Shown: piece after piece, positions 1 through 7,427 of the stretch
Numbering within the stretch: position 1 is the stretch's first letter
How the letters are laid out: the number at the start of each line of letters is the position of its first letter
DNA from: CAYVTV01 sp964563105
Lineage (GTDB): Bacteria; Bacteroidota; Bacteroidia; Bacteroidales; GCA-2748055
Direction of reading: 5' to 3'
Assembly (NCBI GenBank): GCA_964563105.1
Contig: CAZLXM010000126.1
Coordinates: 1 to 8,584 of the forward strand
Length of the DNA stretch: 8,584 nt
Made by a program: the position numbers and the translations under genes
Notes under the pieces: model-generated
Told to the model about the DNA's origin: nothing
Databases searched by the model: none
The model's input: the letters and a program-made list of their open reading frames with translations, nothing else

Positions 1-497
1 CGGCACTGATGGAAATATCCTGTTAATTCAGGCCATTCTTTGCCACGATAGTCTTTACCTGTTTCCACAAGGTGGATCAGGTTAACAAGACCTGCTATAC
101 CTTCACCTTCCTGTCCGTGAACCGGTCCAATAAAATAGACAACAGGTTTAGTGCATGAATCTTTCCTGGCGTAATAAGCTGGATTCCTGGCACCCACTGC
201 TGCATTATAGTTAGCCTGTGATTGCAAATCATCCTTCTCTCCATAATAAATGGCATAAACCGGCAGTCCACCGGCTGAGGTAGTAATTACTTCTGACTTA
301 CCTATTCTTAATGCAGCTATTTCAGCCTCTATGTCAGAAAGCCTTGATTTGTAGAAACCGGGGATGTCAGTTCTGTTAGGCGGGTCGCCTGCATCAATGG
401 GTACCTGACATAGTAAATCAGGGGGGATGAGTACTAGTATTGCAATAATAAGGTTTCTAAAATTTGTATTATTCATCTTCTCTGGTTTAAGTTTCAT
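1..497 (-). CDS. Exported M14-family zinc carboxypeptidase, N-terminal part (runs off the window)
   Basis: The frame is open from an ATG at 497 to the window edge, giving 165 codons of a longer protein. A second in-frame ATG at 476 (residue 8) is equally plausible and places the hydrophobic stretch (NLIIAILVLIPPDLLC, residues 15-30) nearer the N-terminus. This looks like a Sec signal peptide. The cysteine at its end is not in a good lipobox, so lipidation is doubtful. The diagnostic segment is VVYFIGPVHGQEGEG (residues 119-133). A beta strand leads into H127-G-Q-E130, matching the HxxE zinc-ligand motif of M14 carboxypeptidases, and a helix with LVNLIHLVETGKDYRGKEW follows. The third zinc ligand and the catalytic glutamate would lie beyond the edge and cannot be checked. 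By family it should remove C-terminal residues from peptides in the periplasm or outside the cell. It lies 289 bases downstream of the susD-like gene on the same strand, so it may be read through from that operon or have its own promoter. Family assignment is fairly sure; substrate is unknown. Confidence 0.75.
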   Translation of the reverse strand, partial: MKLKPEKMNNTNFRNLIIAILVLIPPDLLCQVPIDAGDPPNRTDIPGFYKSRLSDIEAEIAALRIGKSEVITTSAGGLPVYAIYYGEKDDLQSQANYNAAVGARNPAYYARKDSCTKPVVYFIGPVHGQEGEGIAGLVNLIHLVETGKDYRGKEWPELTGYFHQC

Positions 498-571
498 AAT
501 TCGTATATAACTATATCTATTAGGGTTCGATGAGATGATTTAACCTTCTTCTTCCCTTCAATTCCTTTTCC

Positions 572-717
572 GTGATACTCTACAGGATTAACAAAATTAC
601 ATTCGGATAGTCTCCAAAGGTAATATTATTTCAATTCTTGTCCCCGTTTAATTCAGTACGATCTCCATGATTAAGTTTCACAGGGGCTTTTGAGACAAAC
701 CATGTAGAGTATATCAC
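572..717. repeat. Bulged inverted repeat flanking a candidate promoter
   Basis: GTGATACTCTACA at 572-584 is the reverse complement of TGTAGAGTATATCAC at 703-717, except for a 2-base bulge (711-712). This gives 13 paired bases with 118 bases between the arms. The arms flank the candidate promoter of the M14 gene. It may be a pair of opposed protein-binding sites, or a long-range stem in read-through mRNA. The repeat itself is plain in the sequence; any function is inference. Confidence 0.5.
592..618 (-). promoter_or_regulatory. Candidate Bacteroidota promoter for the M14 peptidase gene
   Basis: On the minus strand TAATTTTG (599-592) fits the TAnnTTTG -7 consensus of the Bacteroidota housekeeping sigma factor. 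A TTTG at 618-615 could serve as the -33 box, but the 15-base spacing is shorter than the usual 17-23. Transcription would begin near 585, leaving a leader of about 88 bases before the ATG at 497. Confidence 0.35.
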
Positions 718-786
718 AGATCAGGCATTAGAGTGAGAACCGGGATATATAATTTATCTCATCAATAATCTTTCAACTTTCCTTCA

Positions 787-2592
787 TTAATCATAAAGTG
801 GATTCTGTACCAGTTTAGGAGCTCTTTGTATTTCATCCCTTTCAATAGGTATCCAGTATAATTTTTCATGGAAAGTCCTGGCGGGTGCTGCATATGATTG
901 CTTCCAAGTGGTTGCAATTATTCCGTTTTCTCTGACTTCTGTTATGTCAACACTGTAAAGCGGCTCTTCAAAATTTGCTTCCAGGGTTTTCCATCTCCTT
1001 TCATCATACCAACGAATACTTTCAAAACACAGTTCAATTTTTCTTTCATGCCGCAAGGCTGTTTTTATATCGTCAGTGAAATTAGGGAGTCCGGCCCGAT
1101 TTCTAACCATATTAATATATGTGGCAGCAGTCGGGAAATCATTCAGTTCAATTAAAGCTTCAGCGTAATTCAGCAATATCTCGGCATAACGGATCCAGAT
1201 GATAATATTCTGATTTTGGTCAGTCACACCCTCAACCTGATCGTCCATCATTTTCTTTATCAGATAACCGGTATAAGGAGCATTCTGGGGAGAGACAGGT
1301 CCCTCCCGGGTATCCAGACCGTACCTTTTACTGACTTCAACGCCATTTTCCCTGACGATTCTTGTTCTCCTGTCATAAATGCCCAAAGGATCTATTTCTA
1401 TCATGTCAGGCGGACGTTTTTGCCATACGGCACTGTCATAAAGTATACTACCATAAAATCTCGGCTCGCGGTTGTGATAAATATTCTCATTTGTGAATAC
1501 CGATGAAATATTTACATATTCCTTATTAGCATTAAAGGTGAAGTGGTCAAAAAATTTAGAGCCATCTTCCATTTCAAATTCATCCGCCATATTTGCATAA
1601 GGGGCATTATTACCCCAGCAATTGAGACCGTTAGGGCCACACCATCTGTTAGTCCAGAGGGTAAATCCTGCATCTGGTCTGTACATTCTTCCCCAGATAA
1701 CCTCAGGATTTGCAAGAGTATATGCTTTAAAGAACTCAAAATAGTTCTTAGCCACGGCTTCTTGATCTGGTGCTCCAAAATCTGCTAACTGACATGTTTG
1801 CAAGTCAATAACTGCTTTTGCAGCGTTTCTTGCAGCAGTCCATAAAGCAGTTCTGTCTGGGTTCATATATCCTACATATTCATTTGCAGCCTTTCCGTCG
1901 GCAGTAAGATCGCTGGCAGCAAAGAGCAGTATTCTTGATTTAAGGGAAAGAGCAGCCTCTATTGTAGGTCGCCCCATAACTGATTGGCTCTTGAGATTAA
2001 GTAACTGTGATGCATCATCACAGTCTTTTGCAATAAAATCAACAGTTTCCCTGAATGTAGCTCTTCCCACATCGGAGAAATTATCACCTAGCTGATTTGG
2101 CTCACTAAATAGTGGAACACCACCAAAACTGCGACATAATTCAGAATAAAACAGAGCTCTCAGAAATATTGCTTCTCCTTTCAGAATTTTTGCTCTGTCC
2201 TGATCAGCCATTTTGTCTATATTAGCAATGAAATAATTAATCCTTTGAATATAGACATATTTATTCCAGTTCAGATGCCCGCGGTCCAATCCCAAAGCAT
2301 CAGGACTAATCACGCCCCTGTCGTATTCCAGGAGACTTCCTCCTTTTAAATAGGTGTGTTCTCTTGCAAAAGGGCCGGTTCCATAGTGATGCCCGCGTCT
2401 TTCCCATCCATTTGGGATCTGATCCATAATAGCGTTCAGGTATCTGCTTGCAAGATCAGGGTCCGACCAAATAAGAGGATCAGAATAGCTGTCAAGCGGA
2501 GTTTTATCGAGAATTTTCTCACTGCAAGCCGCGAGAATAAGTGTCAGGATAAACGATAAGAATATGTTTGTAAAATATTTTTTCATGATCAT
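787..2592 (-). CDS. SusD/RagB-family nutrient-binding outer-membrane lipoprotein
   Basis: This 601-residue protein is the surface lid of the importer and partners the SusC-like barrel encoded just upstream. Its N-terminus is a lipoprotein signal: basic start, hydrophobic stretch, then lipobox L20-A-A-C23, so C23 should be lipidated and the protein carried to the outer membrane. Family hallmarks appear in order. LKGEAIFLRALFYSEL followed by FGGVPL (137-161) is part of the TPR-like helical scaffold. IRYAEILLNYAEALIELND (467-485) and ALRHERKIELCFESIRWYDE (512-531, continuing RRWK) are the strongest matches. The C-terminal YWIPIERDEI...NPLYD (579-601) is the usual ending. The length is normal for a large SusD. 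The start could equally be the ATG at 2586 (residue 3), without changing the mature protein. Only 32 bases separate it from the susC-like stop, so the two are surely cotranscribed. The ligand cannot be read from sequence; neighbouring peptidases suggest peptides. A close cysteine pair (C318 and C325 region) in an aromatic segment could form a disulfide. Confidence 0.95.
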   Translation of the reverse strand: MIMKKYFTNIFLSFILTLILAACSEKILDKTPLDSYSDPLIWSDPDLASRYLNAIMDQIPNGWERRGHHYGTGPFAREHTYLKGGSLLEYDRGVISPDALGLDRGHLNWNKYVYIQRINYFIANIDKMADQDRAKILKGEAIFLRALFYSELCRSFGGVPLFSEPNQLGDNFSDVGRATFRETVDFIAKDCDDASQLLNLKSQSVMGRPTIEAALSLKSRILLFAASDLTADGKAANEYVGYMNPDRTALWTAARNAAKAVIDLQTCQLADFGAPDQEAVAKNYFEFFKAYTLANPEVIWGRMYRPDAGFTLWTNRWCGPNGLNCWGNNAPYANMADEFEMEDGSKFFDHFTFNANKEYVNISSVFTNENIYHNREPRFYGSILYDSAVWQKRPPDMIEIDPLGIYDRRTRIVRENGVEVSKRYGLDTREGPVSPQNAPYTGYLIKKMMDDQVEGVTDQNQNIIIWIRYAEILLNYAEALIELNDFPTAATYINMVRNRAGLPNFTDDIKTALRHERKIELCFESIRWYDERRWKTLEANFEEPLYSVDITEVRENGIIATTWKQSYAAPARTFHEKLYWIPIERDEIQRAPKLVQNPLYD

Positions 2593-2624
2593 ATTATTTT
2601 AATTATAAGGTAATAGAACATCAG

Positions 2625-5600
2625 TTAGAAGGATATTTTCCCGCCAAAGGAGAGTATTCTCATAAGCGGATATGTTCTCACGTTGTTAAGTTCTGGATCT
2701 GTAAAATCCTGAGCTGACCAGATTACCCACAGATTCTGGCCTGAAAAATAAAGCTGGATATCTTTTGCTCTTACAGAATTTAAAACCTTTGATGGCAACG
2801 TATAGCTGATCTGCAGGTTCTTCAAACGGGCAAAAGAAATATCTTCATAGAAATAGGTGCTAAGATAAGCATCTGATCTCCAATATTCATCCTCCCAGTT
2901 GAATGCTCTGGGTCTCGAAGCATCAATATGATCGGGGGTCCATCTGCCAATGGCATCCCTCATAAAATAATTTCCGGCAAGACCTCTTTGTATATTGGTA
3001 TCTAATCTTCTCCAAGCTCTGCCATGTCCCTGAACCAGTCCTCCTAATTCCCAGTTTTTGTACTTTAGATTGAAATTCAATCCAAAGGTTATTTCAGGAA
3101 TAGATGTAAGAGGGAATAATTGCCTGTCAGCGCCATCAATCTTACCATCCTTGTTATAATCCTCCAGAATTAAATCGCCCGGCTGAGCTCCTGTTACATG
3201 AGGATAGGAGTCAAGATGTTCCTGATCCCTGAAAATTCCAATCCATTTATACAGCAGAAGAGCACCCTGTGGCTTACCCGTTCTGATTTGCCATTCAATA
3301 GGATTTTCAGCTTCATCAAATTCAATAATTTTGTTACGGGCAAAATTTAAGTTACCGTTTATCCCATAACTGAAATCGCCTCTATGTTCGGTATATCCCA
3401 TTACCAGTTCAAAACCGTAGTTATCAACAATGCCAAAGTTTTCATCAGGAAGGGTAATGCCACTGAACTCAGGAACTGATGCATTTCTCTTAACCAGAAT
3501 GTTATTACGTCTTTCGTAGAAGAAATCTGTATCAAAAGTGAATTTATTCATGATGACAGACTCCCACCCGAAATTAAGAATATTGGCCACTTCCCATGTT
3601 ATGAGAGGATTTGGCGTTTCTGTTTGGGAAAGCCCTGCTTCATAAGTTCTGTCATCACCAAAAATCATTCCCGAAGAAAATCCGTATTTTGTAAGATATT
3701 GAAAGGCTGAAACAGCATCATTACCCATTTGCCCCCAAGATGCTTTAAGTTTAAAGTTATTTATAAAGTCTAGATTATTTCTCCACCATCCTTCACTGGA
3801 CATTCTCCAACCTAAAAGAACTGAAGGGAAAGTACCCCATCGACCCGACTCCTTGGAGAACCTTAAAGAACCGTCTCTGCGCAGATTAAATTGAAATAAA
3901 TACTTACCCGCATAATCGTAGCCAAAACGGCCAAAGTAGTTCATCCGCGCATCGAGCCCGACAGAAGAGCTGTTGGTTTTCTGCTCATCACCCCCGGCGA
4001 AAAGGTATGGAAGTTGATCCGAAAGAAAATATCTGCGGGAAGCAGCAAAAGTTTCCCAATCAGACTCATTCTGTTCATAAGCAATAAAAGCATCTATATT
4101 ATGGACCTCATTGAAGGTATTTCGGTAGTCCATTTTCACCCTGGGGGCTTTATTGTATGAATCAGCAAAAGTTTCTATTAAAAAGGGTTCTGACACACCA
4201 ACTTTAGATTCGATCAGGTAATCTGATCCGTCTTCTCTTCCGGTCCTGCCGGCAGCCAGATAAGCGTCTTTATCGAAGTAATAAAGATTCCATGGTTTAT
4301 TGAAATATTTATTTCTTCTATTATAAAGATCATATGCATATTGAGCTGTTACACTAAGTCCTTCAATCCAGGGAAATTTGAAAGTAGCAGACAGTACATT
4401 GTTGCTGCGCAAACGTTTTTCGTCTTCGAAACCTGTTGCGTCAGTGCACATAACAACCGGTTGCAATCCCCGTTCAAAATCCGGACCCGGTTTTCCATTA
4501 GGCCAGAATGCTGGTGATGTAGGCCAAAATCTGGTGGCCATATCAAAGAGTTGGTGTTCAAGGTTGGTGCGACCAAAAGTGGCGCTTGCATACGTAGGAT
4601 AATGTCTGTTCTCCTGGATACCTGTCAGATCAACTGCAAAACTAAGAAAGTCATTAATTCTTATGTCAATATTTGCTTTTATATTATACCTTGTGTAATT
4701 CGTTGAATTTGATCTATAAAGGGCATCATCGGATTGTGAACCGTAAGATACATAATAACTGATATTTGATGTGCCGCCTGTTAATGATACACCATGATTG
4801 CGTGAGGAGGTATAATCTTTAAAAACTTCGCCGAACCAGTCAGTATTGGGATGTGTCCAGGGGTATTCACCTGATCTGTATTTTTCAATATCTTCCAGCG
4901 AGTAGCGCATACTGCCCTCAGGAGTTTCTTTGTATGACTGATATTCACGGATCATAGTGGCGTATGTTGCGGCATCAGCCATTTCTGTAATTTTTGTAGG
5001 AGAGACGATTCCATGAGAATAGCGATATGTGATAGTCGGGGGTAAATTAACACTTCCACGTTTTGTGGTGATAAGGATAACTCCGTTAGCTGCCCTAGAA
5101 CCATAAATGGCAGCAGAGGCATCTTTAAGAACCGATATACTTTCAATATCATCAGAATGCAATGAGTTTATATCGCGGCCGGCAATACCGTCAATTATGA
5201 CAAGAGGCGAGTTATCTCCAAGCGTTGCATTACCTCTTACCCGAATAGCAGCCATGTCATTTCCAGGATTTCCAGAACCTTGCATAAATATGGCACCCGG
5301 AAGACGACCGGCAAGCATGCTTGATACCGCTGAAACCGGTGCAAAAGTCAGATCCTTTGTACTGATCTGCGTGATAGAACCAATCACATTAACTTTTTTC
5401 TGGGTTCCATATCCTATGACCACTACTTCATCAATACCAATCAGGTCTTGCATCAATACTACATTTACAATGGTCTGCTCGCCGACAATAACTTCTTCTG
5501 TTCTCATCCCAATAAACGAAAACACCAGTACCCCACCCTGTGGAACATTGGTTATGGAATATCGCCCTTGTAGATCAGTAATCGACCCCAGAGTGGTACC

Positions 5601-6071
5601 CTTGATTAATATGGAAGCCCCTATTACAGGATGACCGCGGTCATCGGTTACAGTCCCTGTAATCGGAGACGGTTGCAAACTTCTCTCCGAACTCTCATCA
5701 AGGATATACTTAGGTGCAATTAAAATCAGCTTATCCGCAAAAATCTTATACTCAATATTATCTCCAGGAAACAACATATTAAGGATCTGTTCAACGGTCA
5801 TATCTTTGATATTGACATTCACCACACGCTCAACATTCACCTGCTCACGCTGATAAAAGAATCTGAAGTCACTGAGGGTCTCTATTTCCCTAAGGACTTC
5901 AGCAACCTGGCTATTCCTCAAATCAAGGGAAAGCTTGGTTGTCTGAGAATAACTGATGGCAGAAACCTGCACTAAACCGACAATTAGTAATAGAATAGTT
6001 AGTTTCATTTTCAGTAAAATTTCTTTGCCTTCTCCTTTTCGGGGATAGGCCGTGAATAGTTTTTTTTTCAT
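2625..6071 (-). CDS. SusC/RagA-family TonB-dependent outer-membrane transporter with N-terminal STN signalling domain
   Basis: This 1148-residue protein is the barrel of the importer, energised by TonB. From the N-terminus: a basic leader and hydrophobic signal peptide (about 22-42, ending VSAISYSQ); an STN domain (about 45-118); a carboxypeptidase-regulatory-like beta-sandwich (about 136-208, ITGTVTDDRGHPVIGASI); the SusC signature IDEVVVIGYG (213-222), near the TonB contact; a plug with VLKDASAAIYGSRAANGVIL (314-333); then a long barrel ending in FGGKISF with the terminal aromatic residue usual for outer-membrane barrels. DYNKDGKID (971-979) is an EF-hand-like loop seen in many SusC proteins and may bind calcium. 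The STN domain and the upstream sigma/FecR pair mark it as a signal-transducing receptor. The start at 6071 gives a long n-region (MKKKLFTAYP...), which is common in Bacteroidota SusC proteins. ATG 6008 (residue 22) is an alternative that keeps the signal peptide. Codons 2-4 are a run of nine A's. The imported substrate is not determinable; peptides are a context-based guess. Confidence 0.96.
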   Translation of the reverse strand: MKKKLFTAYPRKGEGKEILLKMKLTILLLIVGLVQVSAISYSQTTKLSLDLRNSQVAEVLREIETLSDFRFFYQREQVNVERVVNVNIKDMTVEQILNMLFPGDNIEYKIFADKLILIAPKYILDESSERSLQPSPITGTVTDDRGHPVIGASILIKGTTLGSITDLQGRYSITNVPQGGVLVFSFIGMRTEEVIVGEQTIVNVVLMQDLIGIDEVVVIGYGTQKKVNVIGSITQISTKDLTFAPVSAVSSMLAGRLPGAIFMQGSGNPGNDMAAIRVRGNATLGDNSPLVIIDGIAGRDINSLHSDDIESISVLKDASAAIYGSRAANGVILITTKRGSVNLPPTITYRYSHGIVSPTKITEMADAATYATMIREYQSYKETPEGSMRYSLEDIEKYRSGEYPWTHPNTDWFGEVFKDYTSSRNHGVSLTGGTSNISYYVSYGSQSDDALYRSNSTNYTRYNIKANIDIRINDFLSFAVDLTGIQENRHYPTYASATFGRTNLEHQLFDMATRFWPTSPAFWPNGKPGPDFERGLQPVVMCTDATGFEDEKRLRSNNVLSATFKFPWIEGLSVTAQYAYDLYNRRNKYFNKPWNLYYFDKDAYLAAGRTGREDGSDYLIESKVGVSEPFLIETFADSYNKAPRVKMDYRNTFNEVHNIDAFIAYEQNESDWETFAASRRYFLSDQLPYLFAGGDEQKTNSSSVGLDARMNYFGRFGYDYAGKYLFQFNLRRDGSLRFSKESGRWGTFPSVLLGWRMSSEGWWRNNLDFINNFKLKASWGQMGNDAVSAFQYLTKYGFSSGMIFGDDRTYEAGLSQTETPNPLITWEVANILNFGWESVIMNKFTFDTDFFYERRNNILVKRNASVPEFSGITLPDENFGIVDNYGFELVMGYTEHRGDFSYGINGNLNFARNKIIEFDEAENPIEWQIRTGKPQGALLLYKWIGIFRDQEHLDSYPHVTGAQPGDLILEDYNKDGKIDGADRQLFPLTSIPEITFGLNFNLKYKNWELGGLVQGHGRAWRRLDTNIQRGLAGNYFMRDAIGRWTPDHIDASRPRAFNWEDEYWRSDAYLSTYFYEDISFARLKNLQISYTLPSKVLNSVRAKDIQLYFSGQNLWVIWSAQDFTDPELNNVRTYPLMRILSFGGKISF

Positions 6072-6078
6072 AAATTTG
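6071..6078 (+). promoter_or_regulatory. Candidate -7 element for an antisense transcript in the susC leader
   Basis: TAAATTTG on the plus strand matches the Bacteroidota TAnnTTTG -7 consensus exactly. It overlaps the first base of the susC-like start codon. No TTG/TTTG -33 box lies 17-23 bases upstream, which weakens the case. A start about six bases downstream, near 6084, would produce an RNA ending at the terminator-like hairpin at 6137-6169. Confidence 0.3.
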
Positions 6079-6098
6079 TAAGGTTAAGTGTTAGTAAC

Positions 6099-6125
6099 TA
6101 ATGGTGTTTTCGTACCATTATTTTT
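6099..6125 (+). other. AT-rich hairpin followed by T5 (plus strand)
   Basis: TAATGGT (6099-6105) and ACCATTA (6114-6120) form a perfect 7-bp stem around an 8-base loop, followed on the plus strand by T5 (6121-6125). It is too AT-rich to be a strong terminator alone. It could be an internal stem of the proposed antisense RNA. Read on the minus strand it is a stem in the susC leader, 28 bases before the start codon. Confidence 0.5.
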
Positions 6126-6136
6126 CACATTTACAT

Positions 6137-6169
6137 CCGGCAGTATGTGTCAGCATCTGCCGGTTTTTT
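6137..6169 (+). terminator. Intrinsic terminator-like hairpin, plus strand, in the fecR-susC gap
   Basis: CCGGCAG (6137-6143) and CTGCCGG (6157-6163) form a perfect GC-rich 7-bp stem with a 13-base loop, followed directly by T6 (6164-6169) on the plus strand. In the minus direction the same stem is preceded by A6 and followed by ATGTAAA, with no T-run. It therefore should not terminate the fecR-susC message and points at a transcript running the other way. Confidence 0.6.
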
Positions 6170-6188
6170 GTGGTGATTTTGATTTATG

Positions 6189-7214
6189 TCATTTTCTGGT
6201 TCCTCCTGTTTTTTTGATTATTAATATCTTCTGACCCGCCACTTTGTAGTCTATAGGTAAGGTTATTTTTATTAAATCCATGATCTCCAGGATGCTTTCA
6301 TTCTTAATAGTACCATCATAATGATAATTCAATAAGCTTTTATCGCTAACTTCAATGTCCACATCATATCTGCGCTCCAGTAATTGTATGAACTCTCTCA
6401 TATTCATATTGATGAAAATAAGCTTGTTTTCTTTCCAGGAGGTATAATAACTGGTCTTCACCCTATGAGTGGTGAAAGTTTGTTTTTCCCTGTTTAAAAT
6501 CACTTGCTCCCCTGGCACAAGCATACCGGACGACTTCATCCCGAATTTTTCGGAACGGATCAGCACGGATCCTTTCTCAAGAGTTGTTATACTCTCTTTT
6601 TCATCCTTGTAAGCTTTTACATTAAACTCTGTTCCGGTAACCACTATATCATAAAAGGCAGTGTGAACCACGAAGGGTTCCTTACTGTTCTCATTCACCC
6701 GAAACCAGGCTTCTCCATCCAGGAATACTTCCCTGCTCCGTTTGGACCTGTTATAGGAAAATTTTAATTCCGTATCAGAATTAAGATACACCATAGTATT
6801 GTCAGGAAGGATCATCTGGGAGATGGATCCTTTAGGAGTCATGGAGGTATAATCAAAGCTGTCATCCTTCTTCAAGGTATTCACAAGAATTCCTATAACC
6901 ACCCCAACAACCAGTACGGCCGCAACCCTAGAGAAATCAATAAGCAATTTTCTGATTTTCCGTTTTCGTATTTCGTAGAGCTCAGGTTCAATTTTCTCAT
7001 GAATCCGATTAAGAATAGCCGGAATATTTTTATTTTCATATTCACCGGGAATGGAGAACTGATTCTTTCCCCACATTTCAGACAAAAGATTTTCAATTGC
7101 ATGGCTCTGCCGGGAATCTTCAAAATATGAAATGGCTTCAAATAGTTCTTCCCTGCTACTTTCTCCTGTCAAGTACTTTTTAATGATCTGTCGAATGTTT
7201 TCTTCTGTTTTCAA
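6189..7214 (-). CDS. FecR-family anti-sigma factor / transmembrane signal transducer
   Basis: This 341-residue inner-membrane protein links the SusC-like receptor to the ECF sigma factor. The cytoplasmic N-terminal part (about 1-92) should bind the sigma factor. One membrane segment follows (about 95-113, RVAAVLVVGVVIGILVNTL), then a periplasmic FecR domain (about 123-220) with the family signatures FLDGEAWFRV (164-173), PFVVHT (180-185) and IVVTGTEFNVKAY (190-202). The C-terminal DUF4974-type domain (about 265-336) has an STN-like strand/helix pattern and should meet the STN domain of the transporter. Length is normal for the family. The start codon is TTG at 7214: no in-frame ATG lies upstream before a TAG at 7269-7271, and the next ATG (residue 47) would remove the sigma-binding region. 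The TTG overlaps the stop of a possible 33-codon frame (TTGA). FecR-type proteins can act both as anti-sigma factor and as needed activator; which applies here is unknown. Confidence 0.93.
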   Translation of the reverse strand: MKTEENIRQIIKKYLTGESSREELFEAISYFEDSRQSHAIENLLSEMWGKNQFSIPGEYENKNIPAILNRIHEKIEPELYEIRKRKIRKLLIDFSRVAAVLVVGVVIGILVNTLKKDDSFDYTSMTPKGSISQMILPDNTMVYLNSDTELKFSYNRSKRSREVFLDGEAWFRVNENSKEPFVVHTAFYDIVVTGTEFNVKAYKDEKESITTLEKGSVLIRSEKFGMKSSGMLVPGEQVILNREKQTFTTHRVKTSYYTSWKENKLIFINMNMREFIQLLERRYDVDIEVSDKSLLNYHYDGTIKNESILEIMDLIKITLPIDYKVAGQKILIIKKTGGTRK

Positions 7215-7312
7215 TGTAACTTTTTTTTCTGAAAAAATGTCCGGTAGATATTCAGAGAATTTAACCTTCTAACTATCTCCATTTGAACATGCTTTTCCAG
7301 TTCTATATGCAT
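7211..7312 (-). CDS. Possible 33-codon upstream reading frame overlapping the fecR start
   Basis: The frame runs from ATG at 7312 to TGA at 7213-7211 and encodes MHIELEKHVQMEIVRRLNSL followed by 13 mostly basic or aromatic residues ending QKKKLH. Its stop overlaps the TTG start of the fecR-like gene as TTGA, a layout typical of translational coupling. I recognise no family. The frame is short, AT-rich and without a well-placed ribosome binding site (a GGGGAG lies about 17 bases upstream). It may be chance, so treat it as a hypothesis. Confidence 0.2.
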   Translation of the reverse strand: MHIELEKHVQMEIVRRLNSLNIYRTFFQKKKLH

Positions 7313-7427
7313 TATCTTATTTTGTTCTTCTCCCCTTGTATAAAGTAATACGGGAATTCAAGAGTTATCTCCCAAGAGAATAATAAGAAATTTTCTTAAA
7401 TTGATGGCAATAGGACAGAGGAATGGG

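Larger units (their letters stand above)
498..786. other. Intergenic region between the susD-like gene and the M14 peptidase gene
   Basis: This stretch holds no convincing reading frame. It contains a bulged inverted repeat (572-584 with 703-717) and a Bacteroidota-type -7 element facing the M14 gene (592-599). It also carries the 12-mer AGAAGGTTAAAT (minus strand, 549-538), which recurs upstream of the fecR gene. I see no GC-rich hairpin followed by a T-run on the minus strand, so there is no clear intrinsic terminator after the susD-like gene. Read-through into the peptidase gene is possible. Confidence 0.6.
6084..6169 (+). ncRNA. Candidate cis-antisense small RNA opposite the susC leader
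   Basis: The predicted RNA is about 86 bases, begins just outside the susC-like start codon and runs against the operon towards fecR. It is made of a short single-stranded lead, hairpin 1 (6099-6120), a linker, and hairpin 2 (6137-6163) with a closing T6 run that would act as an intrinsic terminator. It would be fully complementary to the 5' leader of the susC-like mRNA. Cis-antisense RNAs such as DonS of Bacteroides fragilis repress SusC/SusD loci controlled by sigma/anti-sigma pairs, and this locus has the same gene set. The 5' end is estimated only from the -7 element and could be off by several bases, or the RNA could start inside the susC-like gene. No expression evidence is available, so this is a prediction. 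Confidence 0.4.

Noticed and set aside
898..2559. Several short open frames on both strands inside the susD-like gene
   Set aside because: The whole interval is explained by the conserved SusD protein in one frame; the others show no motif or start context.
5107..5634. A 175-codon open frame on the plus strand opposite the susC-like gene
   Set aside because: It lies opposite the conserved regulatory-like and plug domains, has no recognisable family, and its composition follows from the codons of the opposite strand.
7384..7398. AT palindrome TAAGAAATTTTCTTA just after the sigma gene
   Set aside because: It has almost no loop, no GC pairs and no following T-run, so it cannot be called a terminator; AT-rich palindromes of this size are expected by chance.
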